64,000 bases of DNA from Trogon surrucura. Taxonomy: Eukaryota > Chordata > Aves > Trogoniformes > Trogonidae. Positions within the stretch are counted from its first letter, which is position 1; each line of letters starts with the position of its first letter. Under the pieces are notes generated by a model. That model was not told where the DNA came from and made no database searches. It saw only the letters and a program-made list of their open reading frames with translations. The translations under genes were made by a program, and so were the position numbers. This document shows, in pieces, positions 12,701-23,856 of this stretch. The DNA lies in NCBI GenBank assembly GCA_020746105.1, contig CM036620.1, forward strand, positions 25,628,604 through 25,692,603. Reading direction: 5' to 3'.

Positions 12701-14589
12701 TTCCTCCATCTGAGATGGAAACCCACCTTCCTCTGCCTGTCAAGGAGTTCTGAGAGAAAAAGAGAAAGGGCTTGATCCTGCCAAGCACCAAATATACCCC
12801 AAAGTCGCACATTCCCTCATGTCCCCAATGATTTAGATGCTGAAGTTTGTCCTTTCTGCGTTAGTTATGGCAGCATGGGGAATTTCAAGTGCTCATTTAG
12901 GTTTTGCTTGTTTCTGTCTGCTAATTCATCCCTAGTTTTTAGTTGCTGTGTGGCAGCCACAAGGCTGGTGCACTGTTATCAATAAAAAATAGAACCTGTT
13001 ACATAAATCAGGTAAAGGAAATATCAGTCAATTCCTATGGGAGTTTATCTGTTTTAAATTACTTTCGTATGACTGATGTTGTGTGCTGAGCTAAGAAGAA
13101 AAGAAAGCTGACAGTACCTCTGACCGTTTTAAGATCTCTTGTAGAGAGTTTAATGCTCCTTTGCAGTCATTGAGGGTTGTCTGCTTGGTCTGATCATAAG
13201 AAGACTGAAGTAAAGATCATGAAACTATATACTCCCAGCATTTTGGTTTTAAGCGAGATGAATATGCTTGTGTTTTTGTTTGCCTTTATTTTGCAAAGGG
13301 TTTTTTTGAGTTTTGTTTTTTTAAGGAAGTGGCGGGAAGGAAAAGTGTTTCCATATGCTGCAGCATGGAAAATTTGGAATGTAAAACTTGATACTAGTGA
13401 ATTATTATCATTTGCTGTTTATACTAGAATATTCAACATGCTGTAGGGTCTACCCAGAGACGCCAGGAACGATTCCTCCACTGCAGAGCTCCCCTAATCA
13501 ATATAGGCACAGAGAAGATGACACAGGCCAGAGCAGATAAAGACTGTTAAAATGGAAGTCAACTCTGCTTACTCTAATATGGCACAATTGTTTCTTGAGG
13601 GTATTTCATGGGTAATGAAGCTAAACAGCTTAGTTTCATTATCTAAGCTGAGATGAATGCATGGGGAATACATTTCAATACATCTTCTAAGCCTCCATGT
13701 GATTTAAGTCTCCAGTCAAGTTACGGTCTGTTCAACACAACATTAAGTTTGTAGGAGTTGAACTTTTAAACACAATTCAAACTTTGGTTCCCAAAAGTAC
13801 ATGAAGTCTAATTTTTTTGTAAAGGATTGAGTGATTGCACAAATAAAGACGTCTTCTTGACTAATTAGTTTGAGATCACTGCAGGCCGTCATATCTTTGG
13901 CATGTGCCATCTAGCCGATTTTACAGAGCCTGGGTACTCTCATGACACTTGGAGCCTGGTCAAGAGAGGAAGAAGCAAACTAGAGAATTGCTGGAGTCAC
14001 TGGGCTGGCAATACTGGGTAGTTGGCTTCTGGATGCTTGACCTTAGTGGAAGGATGAAAAGAAGAATATTTTCTAGCCCATTCTACAGAGAAAGGCCCTG
14101 TCCCTTTAAGGATGTCTTGAAAACAGAATGAGATATGAGGGACAGTGCTAAGAAATAAGTAGCTTGTGTAGATGTAGGGCTGCAGAAATAACAACCAGTC
14201 TGATGTGATCCTAAATGCAGGCACATGCACTGAGTCATGCCTTTGAGAGGGCAATCAATATTGAATACGTGACTTAAGGAATTTTTAGTTAACAGTGTAT
14301 CTTAGGCAGTTTAAACTGCATCACTTCGAAATTTCTTTTAGCTACACAGATCTTAGAGCAAATAAAATGGCAGGTAAGATGATGCGAAGAGGACAGAGCG
14401 CTTGGCTGGCCTGTGCCTGCCTCTTTCCAGCAGGGCTCTGGTCCAGGGTTTGCCCTGTGATGCTTATCTTGGTAATGTCCCTTTATGTGTCTTATGCTCT
14501 TCATCCTGAGTAACTTGCTCCAAAGCATCATTTCTGTATCCTCCTGTGTGCAGTGCGTGCACAGGGCAAACAGGAAAGCTTCAGTGAAC

Positions 14590-14655
14590 CAAATCTGTTA
14601 GATGTCAATGGGGAAACACTCACTGATACCCATGGAGGTGAGATTTGGCTTCACT
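14590..14655. repeat. possible ancient CATTGACTTCAATGG-type repeat
   Basis: GATGTCAATGGGGAAACACT is followed by CACTGATACCCATGGAGGTG and GATTTGGCTTCA. The order resembles the old amniote repeat also suspected at 3130-3240. The match is from memory and short. Confidence 0.3.
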
Positions 14656-15641
14656 TGCTTGATAGATTACATTATTCAGAAGGTAAAACTTTCCATTTTG
14701 AGTTATTTGATAACTCTGTACTAATTGCTGCTCATTGATAAGCATTGTGCTGTTCTTCAAGCGACGGGTAGAAAGCAGAAGATGCCGTCACTGTGTAAGA
14801 TCAAGAGATACGGGAGACATCATAAGGCTATCTGCCTGGCTCATTTGCTTGCGTGCCCTCCTATGACCTCAAAAATCTGCTGCGACTCTGCACTCTGCGG
14901 AAAAGCCATAATATGCAAAGCAAACATGATGCTGGCGATGCAACATTAAGCGACTGATGATGTTAAGAAATGTACTAATACTCGTGTTCAAGGCCGTCTG
15001 GTCTAGTTTAGTCCTCCTGAGTCTCTTTAATAGATGAATACTGCATATTACACAGTGAAGTGCTTTAGGATAAAAGTCTCCATGTTACTGCTGTGACATT
15101 CTCTGAAGTTAACATTTTCTGATTTATATTTTCCCTGCCTCTCTTTTTGTCCTATATATACATGTATGTATGTATGCCGTGTATATACATTTTGACAGAG
15201 AATTTTGTATTTCATTTCTCTTGGGAAGATCTTTTTTCCCCAAAGATGGATGGTTTTCACTAATGTGGGCTAGTGGCAATGAGTTAATGAATTTTTGCTT
15301 CTTTCCGTAAGAACTTTCACCAGAGACACTTCAATAGTAGGATAGTACTGAATGTAAGTGGAATATAAATTTGACACAGTTGAAATGCCTGCTTTGATGG
15401 AAGGGGGCAGAATTACAAGTGTCAGATATTCCAAACTGTTTTGAGATGACTGGATTCATTTGAAATACAGCTTCCGTGCAGAGAAACTGCCTGGGGGTGG
15501 ATTGATCTTGTTTACCTACTGACATGTTCCTTCCATAGTTGGTTGTCTGTGCAGAAATTTGCCCATGGAGAACTGTGTGCGCTGGGGAGGCAGGTTCATT
15601 TTAGACCTTTTCACTGATTTTCTTTAGAGTATCCGGTTTGT

Positions 15642-15675
15642 CAAAAAGAAAAAAAAAAGACAAAAAAAAAAAAAA
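15642..15675. repeat. A-rich tract
   Basis: Two long A runs are separated by GAC. I see no sign of a processed pseudogene upstream and no clear target duplication, so I treat it as a simple repeat. Confidence 0.8.
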
Positions 15676-16057
15676 GGGTGTTACACTGTTCTTTAAACTG
15701 TAGAAAAGAAATACAGGATTCATTTAAGCCTTTAACATATTTCAATGCCTCAGTCTTCCTACAGTGTCCCAGTGCAGTGTCGCATCACCTGAGAGAAATA
15801 CTCGGAATTTTTCATCCCAGTATTGTAGAGTTAGCTGAGGAACCCAATGTATCATCTGTACTGGCACGCTGTGGTGCTGTTTCTCTGTTTGGTTCCTTAT
15901 TTCCCACATTCTGCTGAAAGAATGTCAAAATAGTGCTCCTGAATCAGAGAATTCTTTCCTCTCTCCTCCTTCACACCCTCACCCACACACCCCACTTGGG
16001 GGCCTTGGGGTAAAAAGGAAGGGAATGCAAGTTTCCCCTCTGACAGCATTGTTTATA

Positions 16058-16160
16058 ATGATTTATTATTTCTATTACTGTGGTCCTTAGAGGCCACATG
16101 TAAAGATCAGGGCTTAATTGCACTAGGTGAATTGCAAACGTGGTAGAAGAAAGCAGGCAT
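16058..16160 (-). repeat. MIR/L3-type amniote repeat, 3' part
   Basis: TGATTTATTATTTCTATTACTG is followed by CCTTAGAGGCCACATGTAAAG and CAGGGCTTAATTGCACTAGG. This matches the order of a repeat common in reptiles and birds that contains 'ccccattgtgctaggcgctgtacaaac'. Orientation is inferred from that tail, which resembles the 3' end of MIR read in reverse. Confidence 0.5.
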
Positions 16161-19100
16161 CATCCTGAGGACACTTGTTAATAACATACCTGTACTGACC
16201 ACAGGTCAAACAGGTGTGTGAGGTGGGGACAGGGGAGAAAAGGTATGAGATAAATCAGAGGAGCAAGCTTGCTGTAAATGTATGCAGAAACTAAAGGAAA
16301 GTGTACTTTACTTGGATGCCAGGCACTGAAATAAACCTTACTAGCTTCTGAAGAAGGGTCAAGACTGAACAGACTGCCTGGACATGGTGCTTATCAGAAG
16401 AGTTAACAAGCCTGATGATAAAACCCTGGGTAATGGTGACTCTGAAGAATTACTTTTGCTTTGAAATTTGCTTTTATAAAAGCATGAAATTTTATGTATA
16501 CATAAGATCTATAATCACCTGTGTGAAAGTAAGCAGATTTAGCACCTCTGAGAATCACAGACCATATTCTGTATGCGACTGCAGGACAGATCTTGTATTA
16601 GAACTGTAGGATCAGAGCTCAGTGAGTAATTCAACATTGGTTATTTCATAACCTTTGTCTTTGGTGAGCATAAAATACAACGTTCTTGAATCAATTTATC
16701 ATTTGAAAATATTTTTTTCTACCCAACTGCTCCTGCTAGGCTTATTCTCAACATTTCCTGGGTCACTAAGCAGTGACCAACATACCAAACTCTATCTGGG
16801 GTGTGGGACCACACTCAGCCTGGGGCAGGGAGGGACCAGCCCTCTCTGCTGACTCCTGTGAGCATTCCCTTACCACCCTGCCTTGCCTTTCTGCTGTGTG
16901 AGGACCCACAGCCTTGAGACCATACTTTTTTTTCTACGGCTGGCAATGTTTCAGTAGCTTGCAGTGTCCCTGGAGCTGGCCTCTGGTCCCAGCTGCTGCA
17001 AGAGCCAGGATATACAGGGACCAAAAAGGAAGGAAGAGTTAGGGAAGGCAAAAGATTTTTTTCTGAAGTCTTTTCTTCTGTCTCTTCCTTCTGGAAACAC
17101 TAGGGTATGAGTTATGTTTAAGGGTAGTGTGGATGTAGCTGTTGCCTTCAGCAGGAACACGCTGAAAAGGAAACTTGCTGGAATTACACTTTTGCTTATT
17201 GTTCCCAGGAAGCAGTGGCCATGTGAACCTGGTGATAAATCATGGTAAAGCCCACAGCGATGATGAGGTGAAGTAGGGAAAAAGCCTGCAAAGCAGAAAG
17301 CGAAGACAATAGAGGAGGCATTGATTTGATTTTGATAGCTGCTAAACAAAGTGGGCTGACAAAAACCATTAATGCCCCTTTCAGCCGCCTCCACAGGAGG
17401 TCAGCTGCCAAACAAGAGAGGCGATGGTGAGGGTGAGTTATGTGCTGGCTATGAGACTGATGACTTCTTCTGCTTGAAGGAGCCAGAGTTGCTTGCTAGT
17501 AAATGTCCTGGCTTATCAGAGAGAGGCTTGGGCGTTTGCTTTCTGACAGGGGATCCAGAAGGAGAGGCGATGAAAGAGCATTGCTTGCAGTGGGCTGGCA
17601 ACAGTTGGCTGTTGGAAGTGCCTGAGCTCTGCTGCTGCCCCGGGAGGCACGCTGAAATCCCCCCAAAATGCTCCATTTCTTGTGCAGGGCACAGCAGTGG
17701 GGCACTGCCAGCCCTGATGCACCGCAGGGTGTGCTGAAGGTAGTTTTGGCACAAGACCTTAGTGTGGCAGTGCCTCCTTGCTGTTTTTTTTTAATGGTGA
17801 TGTTAATGGTTTTGTCACATGATCAGCCTTCGTTTTCCTACACAATGAAATTCCGAGATAATCAAGGTACTGCTGCTTGTGTTAAATAGCCCTAAGAGAT
17901 GTGTGGAGGAGTGGAGTAGAGAATCAGGGTGTGGTGGTAGGGCAGGGTGGGAGAATCCTCTTCAGACAGTAGTGCTTGCAGTGGGTTTATTTGTTGAACT
18001 TCTCCCTTTTGGTTTTCCTCCATTCCGTACCACTCCTTGTCTAGGATCAAAATATTCCTGTCTGTGTCTATGTGCATTTGCAACCTTGTTTTAGGGACAT
18101 ATCTGAGCTCATTCTTTCTCAAAATGGTTTCCATGTTGACCATGATTAGGGACACCATTTGTGTCACTGTTAATCTGTAAGAATTTTTTTGCCGAATCAA
18201 TAAGATTGTGCTTTGAGATCACAGGGCCGTTCTGTGCAAACTCAAGTTGTTTCAATAATGGAGAAAGAAAGAACAGCCACAAACTGAACACTTCGTTATT
18301 GACAGTGACCAGCCGAGATGACTAAAACAGGATGCTGGCTGGCTATAGCACTGGTTCTTTCTTCTCTTTTAGTGTGTCTGTGGCTGGCAAGTAGAGTAAT
18401 AAAACTAAATTTTGATCCAATCGATGGATGTGAAGTTTAATTACAATGCAGTAAGATTGCTTATCTAGTCGTAAAGTGGTGCCCAGCAGATGGGCTAGAG
18501 GAAGTCTGAAAGAATGTTTTTTCTGTTTGCAAAAGTTTTCAGGTTATGCACCATGGAAAATGGTTAGCAGTCTATTCTGTGTGTCAGAGTATCTTAAAAT
18601 ACTGTGGGTGTTGACAGCAAAGCCAGAGTTGCCTTGTTTATACTCAAGTGGTGACCAGTGGGCCAGAGACGCAGTCGCTGTAAACTGTCACTGAAACTCT
18701 GCTCTACTTTTGAATGCCCAATTTGTTTCCATTTCATGTGGAAAAAAAAAAATAAAATCTATTCAAGGTTACCTGGACAAATTTTCTTTGACTTCAGATG
18801 TCTGATTTAGAAGCCTGTAGGTTACTGAAGGCAAACTGAGGTTGTTGAGTATTCTCCTAGATGTGTTACCAAATATCCTAACTAGTAGCTTGTGCCTGAC
18901 TTGGCAGCAAAATTGACTACAGCATTTCTCTCTGCTCCCCATCCTTTCTGGGGGCAGCACTGTAACCCTATTGACATGATCTGACTTGAGAAAGAAAGCC
19001 TTAGAGGAGATTAAGAGTTTCAGGGGTTTTTAACCCCTGTCACTTCTCCAGTGCAGTTTGTAATAAACCCTCTAAAATTATCAGTGTAACTGGGCAAACA

Positions 19101-19889
19101 GTGGGCTGTTTCCCCCATCCTCAGGTGATGGAGACAACACTCTCTTAATCTGCAAATAACCACTGGTACCTAATCTCCCTCCTTTATCCTACCTTGATCC
19201 TATCACTTGCTGCATATTCTCTTTTCAGTTTCCATCACTTTCCTTAAACGTCTGATAAGTAACCAGCTTCGGCACATGTACAGAATTGCTGGCTTCCAGG
19301 ACTTTTATTTCTATTACTTGCATCAGGACAGCGTTAATGAGGTATGAAATCATGCTGGCCATGAGACATTTTCTAAGCAAATTCTCCTCCAAAATAAGCA
19401 GGCACCTGGGCCTTATGGAGATGTGGATGTTGCGTGGTGCAAAGAGAGCCTTGGAGAGCCATATGTTTGAAGGCTGGTGGTGACGTTTCTGCTTTTCTTC
19501 CTTATATGGTTCATTACTACAGTTTGTTTGTTTTCTTAATTGATCTCTGTTACTGAGTCTCTGTGGACTGTAATATATGTAAAACAATGCATATGATTCA
19601 AGGGTTTGACTGTCTTACTATACATACCGATGTATGGAATATTGTGAACTACAAATGTAAGGAACCCGCTGCCCGTTGAACTAAATCCTAAGTCAGTTGT
19701 AATTTAAATCCTTTGCTCTAACTACAATTTAATATTTTGTAGCAGCAGATTTGCCATATAGCAGTGTAGTGCCTTCAGCACTCACACAAGATCAGGGCTT
19801 ACTTGGCTGGATTGCTGCGTGTGCCATCGCTGTTCCAGCAGAAAGGAGCTTGCTTTGTCTGAGCAGGCAAAAAGTCTGGAGAGAAGGGA
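16161..19889. other. non-coding stretch, no gene recognised
   Basis: Between 16.8 and 17.8 kb the GC content rises and open frames of 100-147 codons overlap on both strands (for example 16951-17394 minus and 17372-17737 plus). None shows a recognisable domain. Overlapping frames of similar length on both strands are what GC-richer non-coding DNA gives by chance. Confidence 0.55.
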
Positions 19890-20010
19890 GTGTTTTCATC
19901 CTTATTCCGCAGAAGAGGCAGGCTGAAAAATTGACAGACTTGCCTATAATCTTGCAGGGTCTTCACAGACGTGATGGCAATTAAATCCCCTGAGTCCTGG
20001 TGCGTCATCT
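19890..20010 (-). repeat. MIR-like amniote SINE fragment
   Basis: In reverse orientation, CATCCTTATTCCGCAGAAGAGG, GACAGACTTGCCTATAATCTTG, GATGGCAATTAAATCCCC and CTGAGTCCTGGT follow one another as in the MIR core ('ccccattttacagaagagg', 'gtgacttgcccaaggtcac', 'gaattgaacccaggtctcctgagtcctag'). It is one of the clearer old SINE copies in the window. Confidence 0.6.
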
Positions 20011-22644
20011 TCATTGCAAGTTCTGGACTAATCGATAACACGTTTATTTGCCATTCTCTGATTGCAGCAGTGTTTTGTTGTTAAATACCCTGCAGTGTCA
20101 TTAAAAGCTAGCTTATTTAAGAACTGTAACCAACGTGGGCACTTGAGGCATTTCTAAAGGAAATAGTGTGTGAGCCGTTCAATATAACTAACAATAAAGC
20201 AAAATATTTGATTACCCAGCAGGGCAAACCAGAAACCCTTCCTAAACTAATCTGGAGAAAGCCTGGCAGTGTCATACCACCATGGCATGTCCTCTTTACT
20301 ACTCTGCATAGCACTGTAAAATGGATGCAAAATGAAACACAGGATTAAAAAGGGAAAAACAGACCTGAGCTAACTTGATCTGAGGCCATGAGTGGGACTC
20401 ATGCCCCTGTTGCCTCTGACACACTGAAATAGAGTGGCACGGCACAGAAGGGGAAATCCAGAACAGCACATTGTGGCTTTGAAATTCCAAATCCAGCATT
20501 AAAGAAAATTGAAATGTCGCCGAGCAGGCTGGTGGTCCCCGGGAGTAATAACCCGCAGCCATGTCTTCAAACAAAAGCTCTGAAGAAAGCCACAGGGTGA
20601 CCAACAAAGGGGAATAAAGCTAATTTTCCACCTACCTTTGTTATAAATGGTGTGGTAAACTGTGGGTCCTGATCCTAGAGATAGAACAAAGGAGTGAGTC
20701 GTGGCTAGAAATGGTGTGTTCAGACACTTTAGGCAAAACTAAAGATTCCCCCCCCTGCTGTTATATGGGAAAATTAGATTAAAACTCTCCTAATGTATCA
20801 AGGTCCAAAGAACTGAAGCTAACATGCTAACCAAAGGAAGATGGTTAAGATTTAGCCAACAAAGGAAATGTCTATAGGTAGTTTTCTGAATCTCAACTGT
20901 TTAAAAAAAATAGGAATTGAGCTGACATATGGATAATGCAGCGTTGTTTCTGCTTTATGAATGGGAACGGTGCTTTTAATTGAGTTTTCAGTACATGTGC
21001 TTGCTGTTAGAATTGGGTTTGGATAAACCTGCTGGGAAGTTAGCTTTTAATGTATTGTTTTAGAAACGTCCTTGTTTTTTAACATTCTAGTAAGACCGAT
21101 ATTTAAAGGCTGTGAAAGCGCGCAAGTAATTTTATTTACAATTTTGAATAGGCATTTTGGGGAACCGTTCTTCTTTTTTAGTTGCCCTTTTCCCCATTTG
21201 ATTGTCAATATGCTGGAGATAAGAAGACAAATCCTGATGATCTCCTATTGATTTTGGACTAAGTGAGCAATCAGCCCCTGTAACTCTACTCCTCCGCATG
21301 CTCAAATAACATCTGTAAAACAAGAGAGGCAGTAACAGATGTGAAAACCAGATACAGATACACCGCTTTTGCAAGGGAAGCATTTAATAGAAATAGGAAA
21401 AATGAAGTGAGTACATCGAGTAGTTTGGGAAGGCTATCTGAATTATTTACACTCCTGAAAGTGATGGGAACTGAAGACGTAAATTCTCTCTAAACGAGTG
21501 GGGAAATTCCTCTACAATGAAAACATGACCAGAGTTGTATGAAGCAATTAGTGCAAATATACTATGACATTATGGAGCACGAGCATTTTTATTATTTTTT
21601 TTTTAATTTTGCAACAGTAGAAGAGGCCAAATACCATTATATATTACATTAATGAGGTAGATCGCTACTTTTAATGGAGCCTCAGGGCTCTGCACTGCGA
21701 TGTATGCAGATTTGCTAGTTAATAAACCCGAACGGTGTTTCTGTTCATGGAAAATGAATCTGAAACGTGTGTCAGATTATCTGTTTGGCATGCCTGACTG
21801 GTGTCTGGAGTGGCACTTTGCTAATGTGCTATTACTCAGTGTCATTAACCCGCAGAAGTGATTGAAAGGTGAATTTATATTTGCATCATGCTGCTCAGAA
21901 CAGGCGGTGCTCTGGATTAATCTGGTGCCCTGTGAAGTGGTGCTACACAGGATAAAACGAACCTTGCGTCTCTGAAAGCGCGAATTTCTAACTCTTGGTA
22001 GCTCTTTCCATGAGAGGAGTGTCCCGTTGTGATTATGGTAAAATACGGTCACGAAGTTGCTTGTGTGAATGTTTGTTTGTTAGCTGTCTGTTGAACATCA
22101 TTAGAAATCCAAAGTTTTTGTAATTCCTGTGAAAAGCTTCTGATTGCTTTACTCATCAACATTAAAACCACATCAAATATTTTGGCAGCTGCATTATGTA
22201 TGCATAGCTTTGAAATACTGCATTAAAAAAGGAGGGGGGGGTTGTCTAAGAAATGCAGAGCTGATGTGTTTTTTTTTCTTATTGATCAAGAAAGTATTTT
22301 TTTTTGCATGCAAGCAGATTACTTTCATCCTACAACATATTTCCTTCCCCACTGAAAGTGAATAATTCTTGTTTTCTTTTCATAAGCAGAACCATCATTG
22401 TTAGTTTGTCTGGGTTAAATAACTCGTTGAAGACTGTTTCGTGCTTTGCATCTCATGATATTTTTGCAAACAACTTTCCATGCAGACAGTTTTTAAGGGA
22501 GGTTGAGCAAGTAAAAACCACGGTCTCTTTGTTGAGGTAGATTTTGGAGCTGAAATGGGGCTTGCTATGACCTGTTCAAGTGTGCAGAAATACCAGTCCT
22601 CCAAACAAAACAATTTCTTTTTTACTGAAAATGTAGGGAGATGG

Positions 22645-22660
22645 GAGAGAGAGAGAGAGA
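22645..22660. repeat. (GA)8 microsatellite
   Basis: Eight uninterrupted GA units. Confidence 0.9.
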
Positions 22661-23055
22661 ATGAGGTTCTGCATCTCTCCTGATTTGACTTCTTGGTGTT
22701 TGGTTTTACATCAAAGTTTGAAGCTTGAAGTAATTAGTCTTTGGAGGTTTTTTTAAAAAATGTTTTTTGAAATATTGATGTATTTGTCTGTGTAAAAAGG
22801 CAAAAAATCCCCTTAGCTCTTATACACCGTGCCTCTATAAAAGACAGGGCAGTGTGACATACCGTGATAATTTGCCTTTGACATACCTCAGAGTTGGAAA
22901 TGTTTTCAAAAGCCAGTGAATAGGGATTTTATTTCCTACATTAGCAGCTCAGGGCTCCCACTCAGTCTGCAACCAAAATGCCCACCGCTCTGGCGAGAGT
23001 TTTACCCGTGTGCTCGCTCAGTGGGAGCCTGTGCCCAGACAGAACTGAGAAAGGG

Positions 23056-23072
23056 AAAAAAAAAAAAAAAAA
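23056..23072. repeat. A17 homopolymer
   Basis: Seventeen consecutive A residues. No retrogene body is seen upstream. Confidence 0.9.
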
Positions 23073-23819
23073 GGTGTAAGTGAAGACTGTGACATTAACA
23101 AAACATTGCGAAAAACGAGTGCAGAGCTGATCTTAAATGAGAGGTGTCGCAGTAATAAATGACTTCTGAAAATCGTGGTGACAGCCCAGTGTGTCCGGGA
23201 TTGGGGTTTGGAGCGTCTGCGCTGGGACGTTGCTCATTGCACATCTCTTTAGAGGGATGCCCGTTCTTATCCATTTTCCTGGTGGTAAGGATTAGTGCTA
23301 TCTCCATTTATGAAGTTTAGCCTTTTTTCAGAGGCTTGAGAAATAATGGACTAGCTGTTCTTCTCAATTAGTGCTTTATTTTGTTTAATCAGATAGAGAT
23401 CCGTTTTCTGTCATCCGTCTGTAATAATAATAAATGCACTGATGAGCCTAATTGTTATAGTAATTAGACCTCAAACCCAGGAGCAATCACCCCTAAGTTT
23501 TATTGCTCGGAAAAAGATAAATGCAGAGCAACCTTGAATGTCTTTCCAGATGTTGATTAGCTGTGTAGCCTAAGTACTGGGATTCTTCTGTGTGTTATTT
23601 TTACTGTTATTGGATGGTAAAACAAAGAAAAGAAATCCCGAGGAGTTCATCTACATTGACATGATAGATTACAAGAGCTTCTCCAGGGCATTTGTTCGTC
23701 ACATATAGATAAACTCAATCTCTCTCTCCTTTTTCTGTAATGGAAAGGTTGCTGCAATGTGGGAGTTAATTAGCAGAGCTGTTTATGAAAAGGGGAGGGG
23801 GTGGTTACAGGCATGGAGA

Positions 23820-23856
23820 GACGGATGGATGGATTGATAGATGAATAGATAGATGC
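23820..23856. repeat. degenerate (GATG/GATA)n microsatellite
   Basis: The units GATG, GATT, GATA and GAAT alternate in a four-base register, so it is an interrupted tetranucleotide repeat. Confidence 0.8.

Larger units (their letters stand above)
7916..16057. other. non-coding stretch, no gene recognised
   Basis: There is no recognisable exon. The longest open frame (142 codons, minus strand, 9548-9976) has no familiar motif, and its base composition is like the surroundings. The stretch holds a 20-bp tandem duplication at 9691, a possible ancient repeat at 14.6 kb and an A-rich tract at 15.64 kb, all listed separately. Long AT-rich runs dominate from 10.8 to 13.9 kb. Confidence 0.6.

Noticed and set aside
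15642..15675. Poly(A) tail of a processed pseudogene
   Set aside because: No coding remnant upstream and no target-site duplication. Avian processed pseudogenes are rare because CR1 does not use poly(A).
16951..17394. 147-codon minus-strand open frame
   Set aside because: No recognisable domain. Frames of similar length overlap on the other strand in the same GC-richer patch, and no splice or promoter context was seen.
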